A DNA stretch of 64,000 nt from Stappia indica (GTDB lineage: Bacteria > Pseudomonadota > Alphaproteobacteria > Rhizobiales > Stappiaceae). Both the position numbers and the translations under genes were made by a program. The stretch is taken from positions 1 to 64,000 of the forward strand of contig NZ_MBQE01000005.1 in NCBI RefSeq assembly GCF_001696535.1, in the 5' to 3' direction. Within the stretch, counting starts at the first letter, position 1. Each line of letters begins with the position of its first letter. The notes beneath the pieces are model-generated. The model had not been told where the DNA came from. It worked only from the letters and a program-made list of their open reading frames with translations, and searched no databases. Shown one piece after another: positions 18,218 to 27,512 of the stretch.

Positions 18218-18700
18218 TCAGGAGCTCGCAAGCGGCTTCAGGCCGAACGCCTGCAGCTGCATCACGATCAATCCGAGGAAGATCAAACCGACGCCGACCA
18301 GACGGGAGAGCGTGACGGGCTTTTGAGGCAGGCCGACAAGGCCCCACTGGTCGATGATGATCGACGCCAGCATCTGGCCGGCGATGACCGCCATCATGAA
18401 GCCGGCGGCGCCGAGCTTCGGCGCGAGCATGAGCGCGCCGGTTATGTAGACGGCGCCGACAATGCCGCCGATCCATATCCAGCGCGGCGCCTGCACCAGG
18501 CCGGACAGGGTTGGTGCTCCCACCTTCGCGAGCGCCATGACGGGCAAGATGCAGGCGAAGCTGACGCAAAGGGAGATGAGCGTGCCCCAAAGCGGATGGC
18601 CGAGCGACCGCCCGAGGGCGGCATTCGCCCCGGCCTGAAACGGCACAACGGCACCTGTGATGATGGCCGCGAGAATGAGAAGCAGTGAGTTGGTGTGCAT
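18218..18700 (-). CDS. DMT-superfamily transporter (DUF606/YdcZ type)
   Basis: A 160-residue membrane protein with five hydrophobic segments, of the DUF606 branch of the drug/metabolite transporter superfamily. It begins ILAAIITGAVVPFQAGANAALGR and contains WIWIGGIVGAVYITGALMLAPKLGAA, both typical of that family. GGAGG seven to ten bases before the ATG fixes the start. It is first in a unit with azoR (40-base gap) and divergent from the LysR regulator. Substrate and direction are unknown. Confidence 0.88.
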   Translation of the reverse strand: MHTNSLLLILAAIITGAVVPFQAGANAALGRSLGHPLWGTLISLCVSFACILPVMALAKVGAPTLSGLVQAPRWIWIGGIVGAVYITGALMLAPKLGAAGFMMAVIAGQMLASIIIDQWGLVGLPQKPVTLSRLVGVGLIFLGLIVMQLQAFGLKPLASS

Positions 18701-18745
18701 GGATGAACCTCCGATGCGCACCAGATGCGGTATTTGATTTGTGGA

Positions 18746-18756
18746 TGGAAATTCCA
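18746..18756. promoter_or_regulatory. possible LysR operator
   Basis: TGGAAATTCCA is an 11-base palindrome in the 72-base gap between the divergent DMT and LysR genes. It lies in an AT-rich stretch that probably holds both promoters. Assignment to the LysR protein rests on position only. Confidence 0.35.
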
Positions 18757-18772
18757 ATAAAATATCCGCAAC

Positions 18773-19687
18773 ATGCATAACATGAATACTCTCAGGGGCA
18801 TCGACCTCAACCTGCTGGTGGTTCTCGACGCGCTGCTGGCCGAGCGGCATGTGTCGCGCACGGCCGCTCGGCTGAACATGAGCCAGCCGGCCGTGAGCCA
18901 CGCGCTCGCACGCCTGCGGCATCTCTTCGGCGATCCCCTGCTGATCCGCCGCTCCGGGCGGCTCGTGCCGAGCGCCAGGGCGCGCGAAATCGCGCCCGTC
19001 CTGACCGAGGCCCTGCGACAGGTGCGGGAGGTGCTGGGACCGGGCGGCTTCGATCCCGCCAGGGAGAAGCGGGCATTCCGTCTGGCGATGTCGGATTACG
19101 GCTCTGCGGTCGTTCTTCCCGATCTTTTGAAAAAACTGCGCCGCGAAGCGCCGGGGATCGATCTGGCGATAACCCAGGCGAGCCGCGAGGCGATGGTTCA
19201 GCTGGTTCTGGATGGGGAGTGCGATCTGGCGCTGGGCGTCTTTCCCGATCTTCCCGAACGGATTGAGGCCGAGCAGCTTTTCCTGGAGCACTTCGCGTGC
19301 CTCGCGGACCGGGAGGGGCTGGCGGGACGCGGCCGTCTCGATCTGGAGGCTTATCTCGCCCGGCCCCATATGCTCGTGGCGCTGAAGGACGAAGCGAATA
19401 CCGAGATCGAGATGGCCTTGCGCGCCATCGGCCATGTGCGCCGCGTCGCCGTCACGCTGCCGCATTGGGGAAATGCGCCGCGGCTGATCCAGGGCACGGA
19501 TCTTGTCCTGACCGTCGCGCGGAAGGCCTTGGGGGGCCATGAACGCGACCCGGCCCTCGTCATCTTCGAGCCGCCGTTTTCGATCCCGTCCTTTCCGTTC
19601 GTTCAGGTCTGGCATGAACGGCGCGGCGGCGATCCCGCGCATCTGTGGCTGCGCAATGCCGTCGCGCGCGTCTCGAGGTCCCTGTAG
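18773..19687 (+). CDS. LysR-family transcriptional regulator
   Basis: A 304-residue regulator. The N-terminal winged helix (about 5-65) contains LLAERHVSRTAARLNMSQPAVSHALARLR, and the effector domain runs from about 90 to 300. The body resembles the NodD/SyrM-like branch that begins LRGIDLNLLVVLDALL. It is divergent from the DMT transporter and azoR genes, which it probably controls. ATGs at 18773 and 18782 are both possible starts. Confidence 0.92.
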   Translation: MHNMNTLRGIDLNLLVVLDALLAERHVSRTAARLNMSQPAVSHALARLRHLFGDPLLIRRSGRLVPSARAREIAPVLTEALRQVREVLGPGGFDPAREKRAFRLAMSDYGSAVVLPDLLKKLRREAPGIDLAITQASREAMVQLVLDGECDLALGVFPDLPERIEAEQLFLEHFACLADREGLAGRGRLDLEAYLARPHMLVALKDEANTEIEMALRAIGHVRRVAVTLPHWGNAPRLIQGTDLVLTVARKALGGHERDPALVIFEPPFSIPSFPFVQVWHERRGGDPAHLWLRNAVARVSRSL

Positions 19688-19744
19688 CATCCGGCCGGTC
19701 GACTACCCTGCGCCCGGCCCCGCCCCGCTCCAACTGGGCGAGGC

Positions 19745-20782
19745 TCAGATCGCCCGGGCGGTGGAACTCCTTGCCCGCAGCTGGCCCGGCGCTGCCGCGT
19801 CCGCCGGGACCGCCGGGCGGGAGTGAGCCGGCGCGACATGCATTCCAAGCCGTGCCAGCAGCTCCCGGTCCTTCCGCGCGGCCGGGTTGCCGGTGGTCAG
19901 CAGCTGGTCGCCGACGAAGATGGAGTTCGCCCCGGCAAGGAAGCACAGCGCCTGCAGCTCGTCGCTCATTCCCGTGCGGCCGGCCGACAGACGCACAACG
20001 GAGGCCGGCATCAGGATGCGCGCCAGCGCCACGAGACGGACGAGCGCAAACGGATCGACCGGCTGAGCCGTGTCCTGCACCGGCACGCCTTCGATCTCGT
20101 TCCACAGATTGATCGGCACGCTGTCGGGATGCGCGGGCAAGGTGGCCAGCGTCACCAGCATGGCGATGCGATCCTCCTGTGTCTCGCCCATTCCGACGAT
20201 GCCGCCGCAACAGACCCTGATCCCGCCCTTCCGGACGTGGCCGACGGTTTCCAGCCGGTCGTCCATCGTCCGTGTCGAGGCGATCTGCCGGTAATAGTCG
20301 GGCGAGGTGTCGATGTTGTGGTTGTAGAAATCGAGCCCGGCCGCCTTGAGCCGCGCCACCTGGTCTGGCTTCAGCATTCCCAGCGTCATGCAGGTTTCCA
20401 GCCCCAGCTCCGAGACGCCGCGCACCATCTCGCACAGCGTGTCCATGTCGCGATCCTTGGGGCTGCGCCAGGCGGCTCCCATGCAGAAGCGCTGGGCGCC
20501 CGCGGCCTTGGCGCGGCGGGCGGCCGCCAGCACCTCAGCGGTTTCCATCAGCTTCGTCGCCTTCACCCCGGTCCGGTGATGGGCCGATTGCGAGCAATAG
20601 CCGCAATCCTCGGGGCAGCCGCCGGTCTTGATGCTGAGGAGGCTCGCCGTCTCGATCGCCGCCGGGTCGAAATGCGCCCGGTGCAGGGCCTGCGCCCGGT
20701 AGATCAGGTCGGGGAAGGGCAGGCGGTGGATCGCCCGCGCCTCTTCCATCGACCAGTCGCTCCTGATCTCTGGGTGGGTCAT
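19745..20782 (-). CDS. bioB: biotin synthase
   Basis: A 345-residue radical SAM enzyme that inserts sulfur into dethiobiotin. The [4Fe-4S] cluster motif is CPEDCGYC (Cys56, Cys60, Cys63). The [11 protein letters not shown] segment, [12 protein letters not shown] and GGIVGMGE are all signature BioB stretches, and the late RLSAGR motif carries the [2Fe-2S] arginine ligand. Its ATG overlaps the bioY stop by four bases. The C-terminal 25 residues are Ala/Pro-rich and variable. BioR boxes upstream of bioY should control it. Confidence 0.97.
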   Translation of the reverse strand: MTHPEIRSDWSMEEARAIHRLPFPDLIYRAQALHRAHFDPAAIETASLLSIKTGGCPEDCGYCSQSAHHRTGVKATKLMETAEVLAAARRAKAAGAQRFCMGAAWRSPKDRDMDTLCEMVRGVSELGLETCMTLGMLKPDQVARLKAAGLDFYNHNIDTSPDYYRQIASTRTMDDRLETVGHVRKGGIRVCCGGIVGMGETQEDRIAMLVTLATLPAHPDSVPINLWNEIEGVPVQDTAQPVDPFALVRLVALARILMPASVVRLSAGRTGMSDELQALCFLAGANSIFVGDQLLTTGNPAARKDRELLARLGMHVAPAHSRPAVPADAAAPGQLRARSSTARAI

Positions 20783-21336
20783 TCCACGCGTCCTTTCACG
20801 CGGCCGAGGCCGGTTGCCAGGGTGGCGGCGAGTGCGATCTTGACCAGGTCGCCGAGGATGAACGGGGCGAAGCCGGCGGCGATCAGGCCGTATACGGGAA
20901 CGAAAAGGGCGAGCCAGATCAGGCCGAAGGCATAGACCACGGCAAGGCCGGTCAGCATCGCCAGGAGCCGACCCGCAAGGCCGCGCCCTTCGGCCAGCCG
21001 CCCGGCCACGAGGGTCGCCAGCAGGTAGCCGGCGAGATAGCCGCCGGTCGGGCCCGCCATGTAGGCAAGCCCGATCCCGCGTTCCGGCGAGCCGGAAAAC
21101 ACCGGGAGGCCCATCGCCCCGGCGCCGAGATAGGCGGCCATGGCGGCAAAGCCGAGCCGGGGGCCGAGAGCTGCCGCCAGGAAAAACACGGCCAACGTAT
21201 GCAGCGTCATCGGCACGGGCCAGAACGGGATCTGCACCTTGGCGCCGAGGGTGATCAGCGCCGCGCCGCAAAGCGAAATCACGACACCGCGCCAAAGCGA
21301 GGTCGAGCGCGTCAAGGAGGGGGTCAGCAATGCCAT
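20779..21336 (-). CDS. bioY: biotin transporter S component BioY
   Basis: A 185-residue membrane protein with six hydrophobic segments. [18 protein letters not shown] and the loop [12 protein letters not shown]...[10 protein letters not shown] are BioY hallmarks. BioY binds biotin and works alone or with an ECF module; no bioM or bioN is present here. It is followed by bioB with an ATGA overlap. Two BioR boxes lie in its 82-base upstream gap. Confidence 0.96.
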   Translation of the reverse strand: MALLTPSLTRSTSLWRGVVISLCGAALITLGAKVQIPFWPVPMTLHTLAVFFLAAALGPRLGFAAMAAYLGAGAMGLPVFSGSPERGIGLAYMAGPTGGYLAGYLLATLVAGRLAEGRGLAGRLLAMLTGLAVVYAFGLIWLALFVPVYGLIAAGFAPFILGDLVKIALAATLATGLGRVKGRVE

Positions 21337-21366
21337 GAGAACGTCCTCGGAAGATAGGTTCAGGTC

Positions 21367-21376
21367 CTATCTATAA
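21367..21376 (-). promoter_or_regulatory. BioR box 1 (bioY promoter)
   Basis: CTATCTATAA is one base off the TTATCTATAA form of the BioR box. It lies 31 bases before the bioY start and is embedded in an inverted repeat, AGATAGG (21352-21358) with CCTATCT (21366-21372). Confidence 0.75.
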
Positions 21377-21408
21377 TTCTGGAGGCGTTCTCGTCTGATC
21401 AACTCAGA

Positions 21409-21418
21409 TTATAGATAA
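21409..21418 (-). promoter_or_regulatory. BioR box 2 (bioY promoter)
   Basis: TTATAGATAA is an exact BioR box. It ends one base before the bioR stop codon and lies 72 bases upstream of the bioY start. With box 1 it would repress bioY and bioB when biotin is plentiful. Confidence 0.88.
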
Positions 21419-22087
21419 TCATCCGGGAATTTCATAAGTCTCTCTGGCGTCGGTGTTTTTTGACGTCGGCTTGCGCTTCCCGATCCAGCCGACATGGCGC
21501 GCCAGCGTCGAGCACGCGAACTCCGTGCGCCCGTCCCTCAAGGCAGTGAGGATGGTGCGGTGGTCGTGGTCCGTGCGCGCTTCCCAGTCGCTGCGCCAGG
21601 CCGCGAACAGGAACCTTGCGCTGGCGGCGTGCAGGCCGTCGATGGTCTGCAGCAGGCGCGGCATGCGGCATGGGGCGAGGATCAGCCGGTGGAACCTGCG
21701 GTTCGCGGCCTCCCAGTCGCGGACGTTGCCGGCGCGGTCTCCATGCCGGGTAACCTCTTCTGCTTCCGCAAGAATCGCGCGCGTCAGGTTCGGTGCGGCG
21801 TGCCGCAAGGCCAGCGATTCGAGGCTGGCCCGCATCTCGGCGACCTCGCGCAATTCGGCGACGTCGAAGTCCGTGACGCGAAAGCCCCGCCAGGGCTCGC
21901 TCTCCGCCAGACCCTGGGTCTGCAGGGCGCGAAATGCCTCGCGCACCGGCACATGGCTGGTGCCGAATTCCGTCGCGACATGGTCCTGTCGCAATCGTGC
22001 CCCGGGTTGGATCTCGCCGGAGATGATCCGGTCCGCAAGGATGCGCGCGATTCGCTCGGAAATGGGGTCTTCTGTCGCTGCGGTCAT
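21419..22087 (-). CDS. bioR: BioR, GntR-family repressor of biotin genes
   Basis: A 222-residue GntR protein. The winged helix is at about 8-75 (LRQDHVATEFGTSHVPVREAFRALQTQGL), and an FCD-type all-helical effector domain fills the rest. Identification as BioR rests on its place directly upstream of bioY-bioB and on three TTATAGATAA-type boxes, one at its own start and two before bioY. BioR represses biotin synthesis and uptake genes in alphaproteobacteria. The box at 22091-22100 ends three bases before the ATG, so autorepression is likely and the leader is very short. Confidence 0.92.
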   Translation of the reverse strand: MTAATEDPISERIARILADRIISGEIQPGARLRQDHVATEFGTSHVPVREAFRALQTQGLAESEPWRGFRVTDFDVAELREVAEMRASLESLALRHAAPNLTRAILAEAEEVTRHGDRAGNVRDWEAANRRFHRLILAPCRMPRLLQTIDGLHAASARFLFAAWRSDWEARTDHDHRTILTALRDGRTEFACSTLARHVGWIGKRKPTSKNTDARETYEIPG

Positions 22088-22090
22088 AGA

Positions 22091-22100
22091 TTATAGATAA
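22091..22100 (-). promoter_or_regulatory. BioR box 3 (bioR promoter)
   Basis: TTATAGATAA is an exact box. On the coding strand it reads TTATCTATAA and merges into TATAAT, three bases before the start codon. It occupies the place where an SD sequence would normally be. Confidence 0.88.
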
Positions 22101-22159
22101 TCCGCGACGCGCATCGTGTCGATCCCGATGTCCGCCACGGGGCGACCCGAGGGGTTGTC

Positions 22160-23203
22160 TCAGGTGCTGCCGCGGGTGACGAGCTCATAGCCGACATCCC
22201 GCAGCGGGATGTCGGCATCCGGCTGCAGGATCCTCTGCACGAGCATTTCCGCTGCATTCCAGCCGATCTGGTAGCCGTTCGTGCGAATCGTGGTCAGTCC
22301 GGGATGCACCTCGGCCGCGATCTCGAAATCGCCGAACCCCGCCACGGCCATCTGTCGGGGCACGGTGATGCCCTGCCGCTGGCATTCGAACAGCGCGCCC
22401 ACCGCCAGAATGTCCGAAGCGCACAGGACGGCGTCGATATCGTATTTGCCTTGAAGCATCTGCAGGCCGACGGCCCCGCCCCGGAAGCTGGAGGCATCCT
22501 GATAGAGGTCCTGCGCCTCGAGCGGCGACACGATGTGGCCGCTCGGCAGTCCGGCGGCCTTGAGCTCGTCCTTCAGGCCGGCCAGGCGCTCGACGTAGCG
22601 CGTCAGGCCGATGGCCGGGTAGTCGATATAGCCGATCTTGCGATAGCCGCGCTCGATGAGGTGCGCGGTAATTTCCCGCGCGGCTTCGTAGTTGCGAAAC
22701 CCGGTCGCCATGTCCAGGAACGGGCCCTTGGTCTCCCAGGTCTCGACGACGGGCACGCCGGCCGCCTTCAGTAGATCCACCGTTTCCTGCCCGTGACGGG
22801 TTCCCGTCAGCACGATCCCGTCCGGGCGGCGCTGGACGAACGCCTTGACGACGGCGGTCTCGTCCTCGAGCGAATAGCCGGTATTGGCGATCATGAAGTG
22901 ATAGGAGGCCTGGCGCAGGTAGTCGGCCATGCCCTGGATGCTCGTGGCGTTGTTCGAGTTTCGCAGCGACGGCACGACGATGCCGATCATGTTGGTCTTT
23001 CCCGACGCCAGGTTTCCGGCAACGCTGTTGGGCAGGAAACCGAGGCGCGCGCCCGCCTTGAGCACGTTTTCGCGCGTGCGCGGGGAGACCGACTCTGGTC
23101 GCTTGTACACCCGCGATACGGTCATGAGAGACACGCCGGCCTCGCGAGCCACGTCGGCCATGGTCGCCCAGCCCATCCCTCTGCGGATTGAATTGTCAGC
23201 CAT
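22160..23203 (-). CDS. LacI-family transcriptional regulator
   Basis: A 347-residue repressor. The DNA-binding headpiece is TMADVAREAGVSLMTVSRVY with the hinge helix region PNSVAGNLASG, and a periplasmic-binding-protein-like sensor domain follows (about 70-345). It most resembles the GntR (gluconate) branch in the spacing of the headpiece. It is divergent from the peptidase/ABC/oxidoreductase operon. Overlapping GTTAGCGCTAAC palindromes on the operon side of the gap are its likely operator. GGAGG precedes the ATG. Confidence 0.93.
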   Translation of the reverse strand: MADNSIRRGMGWATMADVAREAGVSLMTVSRVYKRPESVSPRTRENVLKAGARLGFLPNSVAGNLASGKTNMIGIVVPSLRNSNNATSIQGMADYLRQASYHFMIANTGYSLEDETAVVKAFVQRRPDGIVLTGTRHGQETVDLLKAAGVPVVETWETKGPFLDMATGFRNYEAAREITAHLIERGYRKIGYIDYPAIGLTRYVERLAGLKDELKAAGLPSGHIVSPLEAQDLYQDASSFRGGAVGLQMLQGKYDIDAVLCASDILAVGALFECQRQGITVPRQMAVAGFGDFEIAAEVHPGLTTIRTNGYQIGWNAAEMLVQRILQPDADIPLRDVGYELVTRGST

Positions 23204-23236
23204 TTGGCCTCCGTCGAATCTTATCGCGCAACCTAC

Positions 23237-23290
23237 TTGACAACGCCGTCGCTTTGAAGGGAAATGTGAACGCTAACGTTAGCGCTAACA
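23237..23290 (+). promoter_or_regulatory. promoter with overlapping LacI-type palindromes
   Basis: A perfect TTGACA lies at 23237-23242. Downstream are two perfect palindromes that share half-sites: CGCTAACGTTAGCG (23271-23284) and GTTAGCGCTAAC (23278-23289). The second matches the TGTTAGCGCTAACA operator type common for alphaproteobacterial LacI proteins. The -10 is not clear; the operators should cover the transcription start of the operon beginning at 23315. Confidence 0.75.
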
Positions 23291-23314
23291 TAATGCGAAA
23301 AGAGAGGGGGCGTG

Positions 23315-24589
23315 ATGCAGACGGCGGATGAGCTGGCGCAGAAGGTCGGCGACTGGGTGGAGCAGGACCGCGACGAGATCGTTGCATTCCTGAGCAGGTT
23401 TCTGCAGGCGAAGTCCCCGAACCCGCCGGGCGACACGCGCGAGGCCAGTGCCTGCGTCGAGCAGTTTCTCGCAGCCGCCAGCCTGCCCTATCGGGTTCTG
23501 TCCGGCCAGGATCACCTGCCCAACATCGTCGGTACGCTCGACAGTGGCCGGCCGGGCAAGCATCTCGTGCTCAACGGGCATATGGATGTGTTTCCCGCGA
23601 TAGAGGACATTCCGGGCGAGCGCAGCCAGTGGAGCGGCGAGGTCGTCGACGGCCGCGTGTACGGGCGCGGCGCGGCCGACATGAAGTGCGGAACGACCGC
23701 CGCGCTGTTTGCCTATCGATACGTCGCGCGTCTCCTCGAGCAGCTTTCGGGCCGCCTGACCCTGACCGTCGTGTCCGACGAGGAAACCGGCGGGCGCTGG
23801 GGCACGGGCTATCTCATGCAGGCCATTCCCGACGAGGTGCTCGGCGATTGCTGCCTCGACGGAGAGCCGAGCGGGCTTGCCACTTTGCGGTTCGGCGAGA
23901 AGGGCGCGCTGCGAGCGGTCCTGACGACGAAGACCCGAGGCGGTCACGGCGCCTACCCTCACATGAGCGACAGCGCCATCAAGATCGCGGCCGATCTGGT
24001 GCGCGAGCTGGAGACGCTGGCGGACCTGACTCCGGACCTGCCGGAGCACATTCTCGATGTTCTCTCCAGGCCGGAGATCCGGGAGGCGACCGACAAGAGC
24101 CTGGGGGCCGGCGCGTGCGATGTCGTCGACAAGGCGACGGTGAACATCGGCGTCATTCGCGGCGGTCTGAAGGTGAACATGCTGCCGGACGAGTGCGTTC
24201 TCGAGGTCGAGATCAGGATGCCGCCGGGCTTGCAGCGTTCGCTCGTCGAGCGGGAGCTGCTGTCGATCGTAGCTAGATATCCGACGACGACCTGGGAGAT
24301 CCGAGATCACCACAGCTACGATTCAAGCTGGTGCGATCCGCAACACGAGATGGTCGCGATCCTTCAGCAATCGGCCGAGGCGGTCACCGGTCTGCGGCCC
24401 CAACCCATCATCAGTCTGGGCGGTTCCGATACCCGGTATTGGCGGCATCGCGGCATCCCGGCCTACCTCTACGGACCCTCGCCAAAGACGATGGGCCGGC
24501 GAGACGAGCATGTCACCATCGAAGAGCTGATCACTGTGGTGAAGGTCCACGCCATGAGCGCGGTCCGCTACCTCAATCAGGCGCAATAG
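23315..24589 (+). CDS. M20-family metallopeptidase / deacylase
   Basis: A 424-residue M20 (ArgE/DapE/CPG2 type) hydrolase. The metal ligands and catalytic residues are visible as NGHMDVFP (His89), GRGAADMKCG (Asp122) and SDEETGG (Glu156-157), plus a late His in RRDEHVTIEE. Such enzymes remove acyl or amino acid groups from small substrates in the cytoplasm. It is first in an operon with a peptide-type ABC importer and an FAD amine oxidase. The ATG at 23315 is favoured by GAGGGG; a GTG three bases earlier is possible. Confidence 0.9.
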   Translation: MQTADELAQKVGDWVEQDRDEIVAFLSRFLQAKSPNPPGDTREASACVEQFLAAASLPYRVLSGQDHLPNIVGTLDSGRPGKHLVLNGHMDVFPAIEDIPGERSQWSGEVVDGRVYGRGAADMKCGTTAALFAYRYVARLLEQLSGRLTLTVVSDEETGGRWGTGYLMQAIPDEVLGDCCLDGEPSGLATLRFGEKGALRAVLTTKTRGGHGAYPHMSDSAIKIAADLVRELETLADLTPDLPEHILDVLSRPEIREATDKSLGAGACDVVDKATVNIGVIRGGLKVNMLPDECVLEVEIRMPPGLQRSLVERELLSIVARYPTTTWEIRDHHSYDSSWCDPQHEMVAILQQSAEAVTGLRPQPIISLGGSDTRYWRHRGIPAYLYGPSPKTMGRRDEHVTIEELITVVKVHAMSAVRYLNQAQ

Positions 24590-24609
24590 TCGAAAAAGAG
24601 GGGAACGAT

Positions 24610-26187
24610 ATGAAGAAAATCGGCCTGTTTACACTGGGGTTGACCGTCTCGGTCCTTGCACTGGCGACCGGTGCTCTCGCGGAAAATTCGGTCACGGTGC
24701 TCGTTCGCAACGACTCCGTCGGCTTCGATCCTCACAAGGTCACCGGCCGAGGGGCCGCGGAAGTCCTGTTCATGATGACCGACACGCTGGTGTCGGTGGA
24801 AGACGACCAGCAAACGCTGCACCCGCTGCTCGCCAAGTCGTGGGACGTGTCGGAAGACGGGCTCGAATACACCTTTCACCTGCGCGACGATGTTGCCTTC
24901 TGCAACGGCAAGAAGCTGACCGCCGCCGACGTCGTCTACTCCTTCAACCGCCTGCTCGATCCCGCGACGCGCTCTCCCACGGCCTGGCGCCTCGGCGAGG
25001 TCAAGGAGATCGTGGCGGCCGACGACCACACGGTGCGCTACACGCTCGAGCGCCCGCACAATGAGCTGCTGCTTCATCTTGCGCAGAGCTTCGGTGCGAT
25101 CATCGACAAGGACGACGTCGAAAAGCTCGGTGCCGACTTCGGCGTCAAGGGCCTGAACGGTACGGGGCCGTTCTGCTGGGCAAGCTGGATGCCGCGCGAT
25201 CACTTCAAGCTGACGCGCCACGACGCCTACACCTGGGGGCCGGAATTCTACGCCAATACCGGGCCTGCGCTGGTCGACTCCGTGATCTGGAAGGTCGTTC
25301 CGGAAGAAGGTGCGATCCTGGCCTCCCTGCAGACCGGCGCCGGCGACATCTCCTATGTGATGCCCGAATGGGCCATCGAGCAGTTGCGGGCCGCGCCCAA
25401 CCTGACGATCGCCGAGCCGCGCGTTTCCAACTACTCCGCCTACCTCGGTCTGCGTCCGTTCCGCGAGATGACCAGCGACCGCCGCGTTCGCCAGGCCATG
25501 AACCACGCCGTCGACCGGGAAGCGCTGGCGGCCAGCATGTGGTTCGGCCAAGCAACGCCGGCAACGACGCTGATCAGCCCGAAGACGATCGACTATTCGG
25601 GCGAGTACCAGGCCTCCTACGATCCCGACAAGGCCCGTGCGCTGCTGGACGAAGCCGGCTGGAAACTGGCGGATGATGGCTTCCGCTACAAGGACGGCAA
25701 GCGTCTGGCTCCCGGCATTCTTGCGGCCGGAACATCGGGCTGGCGCTCGCGCCTCGAGGCCATCCAGGGCTACATGAAGCAGGTCGGCATCGATCTGCAG
25801 CTCCAGCTGGTCGAGCCGGCCGCGGCCATGGCGCAGATCAACAGTTCCCCGGACTTCGACGGATATGCGCTCTTTGCGCCCTATGCGACGGCCGGCGAGG
25901 CGCTGATGGTCTTCCAGTCCGACAATATCCCCGCTCCGAACCGGTTCCACTGGGACAGCGCGGAAACCGACGCTCAGCTGGAAAAGGGCCAGACCGCTCT
26001 GTCGGCCGAAGAAAAAAGCGCTGCCTACGCCGCGATCCAGAAGACCATCGTCGAGGAAGCCCTGGTGATCCCCCTGGTTCACGAGAAGCTGTTCCTGTTC
26101 TCCACCGACAGGGTCAAAGGCGTCCGGGTGCATGGCATCTACAACAGCGCGCTCTACAAGGGCCTCGACATTGAGGTCGTGAAATGA
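24610..26187 (+). CDS. peptide-type ABC transporter substrate-binding protein
   Basis: A 525-residue periplasmic binding protein of the SBP_bac_5 (DppA/OppA) cluster with a Sec signal ending GALA-EN. Typical stretches are LAKSWDVSEDGLEYTFHLRD, FCNGKKLTAADVVYSFNRL and RRVRQAMNHAVDREALA. These receptors bind peptides, but also opines, glutathione and some sugars. It overlaps the oxidoreductase gene by ATGA. Ligand not predictable; a small amine or N-acyl amino acid would suit the neighbours. Confidence 0.93.
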   Translation: MKKIGLFTLGLTVSVLALATGALAENSVTVLVRNDSVGFDPHKVTGRGAAEVLFMMTDTLVSVEDDQQTLHPLLAKSWDVSEDGLEYTFHLRDDVAFCNGKKLTAADVVYSFNRLLDPATRSPTAWRLGEVKEIVAADDHTVRYTLERPHNELLLHLAQSFGAIIDKDDVEKLGADFGVKGLNGTGPFCWASWMPRDHFKLTRHDAYTWGPEFYANTGPALVDSVIWKVVPEEGAILASLQTGAGDISYVMPEWAIEQLRAAPNLTIAEPRVSNYSAYLGLRPFREMTSDRRVRQAMNHAVDREALAASMWFGQATPATTLISPKTIDYSGEYQASYDPDKARALLDEAGWKLADDGFRYKDGKRLAPGILAAGTSGWRSRLEAIQGYMKQVGIDLQLQLVEPAAAMAQINSSPDFDGYALFAPYATAGEALMVFQSDNIPAPNRFHWDSAETDAQLEKGQTALSAEEKSAAYAAIQKTIVEEALVIPLVHEKLFLFSTDRVKGVRVHGIYNSALYKGLDIEVVK

Positions 26188-27488
26188 GCGATGCGCTGTC
26201 GGCTGATTTCAAGCCGGAGCCATACTGGTGGGAGGATGTTCCGCGGCCCGGTGCCGCGGAGCATCTCCTTCCCGACGAAACCGATGTCGTCGTTGTCGGG
26301 TCTGGTTATGCCGGCCTGTCCTGCGCCATCGAGCTTGCACGACAGGGGCGCTCGGTAACCGTCCTGGAGGCCAGAAGTCTCGGCTTCGGCGCCAGCAGCC
26401 GCAGCGTCGGCATGATCGGCGGCCGGTTGCGCCAGTCCTTCCCGGTGCTGTCGCGCCGCTTCGGACCTGCAAAGGCGCGCGAGCTTCTCGAGGAGACGTC
26501 CGGGGCCTATAGCTGGTTCTTGAACTTCGTCCCGGACGAAGGCATCGAATGCGACCTCAGGCAGTCGGGGCGTCTGATCTGCGCCTGGACCGAAAAGGAC
26601 CTGGCCGGCATCCGCCGGCAGAGCGAAACCCTGGCGACATTCGACATCCGTTCGCAGGTGCTCGAAAAGGACCAGCTGCAATCACACGTCCGCACGCCGC
26701 TCTACCACGGCGCGCTTCTTCTGCCCGATGACGGCGGCGTCCATCCGGCCCGCTATCATGAGGGGCTGCTGGCCGGCGCCGCCCGGCGAGGGGTGGCGCT
26801 GGTGGCGCACACGCCGGTGGTCGGGGTCGACAGGGCCGGCCCGGGTTTCGTTGTCCGCACGGCGCGAGGGCACATCAAGGCCGCGACCGTCGTTCTGGCG
26901 ACGAACGCCTATACCGATACCGCGTTTTCATGGTTTCGCCGGCGGGTGATCCCGGTCGGCAGCCATATGGTTGCGACGGAACCGCTCGAGGCCTCCGCCA
27001 TCGACGCCCTGCTGCCGACCGAAAGCCTGGTGAACGACACGCGCAGCCTCGCCTATGCGATCCGCAAGAGCCCCGACGGGCGCCGGCTTCTGGTCGGCGG
27101 CAGGGCCCTGTCGAGAAACAATTTCGACGCGCGGCACATCGCGACGCGGCTCATGGCCGTTCTCCGCCAGGTTCTGCCCGACCTGCCGCCCTTGAAGGCG
27201 AGCCGCGCATGGGAAGGAAACGTCGCCTTCACCATGGATCGCGTCCCGCATATCGGCGTGTATGACGGCATTCACTACGTGACCGGCTGCAATGGCTCGG
27301 GCGTCGTCATGGCCTCGTATCTGGGGATGCGGATCGCCAGGCTCGCCAACGGCGACGACGCGCCATGCGCCTTCAACGGCAACGCTTTCAAGGCGCCGCC
27401 CTTCTACCGCGGCAACGCCTGGTTCATGCCCGTGATCGCCACCGCGATGGGGATCGACGACCGGCTGCGCGCACTGCTCAACAGATAG
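26184..27488 (+). CDS. FAD-dependent amine/D-amino acid oxidoreductase (DAO family)
   Basis: A 434-residue DAO-fold flavoprotein. The dinucleotide motif is VVVVGSGYAGLSCAIELARQG, followed by the ARSLGFGASSRS flavin loop. The C-terminal part has HIGVYDGIHYVTGCNGSGVVMA, typical of PuuB/OrdL-like gamma-glutamylputrescine and related amine oxidases. The N-terminal YWWEDVPRP also fits that group. It should oxidise a secondary amine or amino acid imported by the adjacent ABC system. Confidence 0.9.
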   Translation: MSDALSADFKPEPYWWEDVPRPGAAEHLLPDETDVVVVGSGYAGLSCAIELARQGRSVTVLEARSLGFGASSRSVGMIGGRLRQSFPVLSRRFGPAKARELLEETSGAYSWFLNFVPDEGIECDLRQSGRLICAWTEKDLAGIRRQSETLATFDIRSQVLEKDQLQSHVRTPLYHGALLLPDDGGVHPARYHEGLLAGAARRGVALVAHTPVVGVDRAGPGFVVRTARGHIKAATVVLATNAYTDTAFSWFRRRVIPVGSHMVATEPLEASAIDALLPTESLVNDTRSLAYAIRKSPDGRRLLVGGRALSRNNFDARHIATRLMAVLRQVLPDLPPLKASRAWEGNVAFTMDRVPHIGVYDGIHYVTGCNGSGVVMASYLGMRIARLANGDDAPCAFNGNAFKAPPFYRGNAWFMPVIATAMGIDDRLRALLNR

Positions 27489-27512
27489 ACCGACCAAACA
27501 GGAATCGACGAA

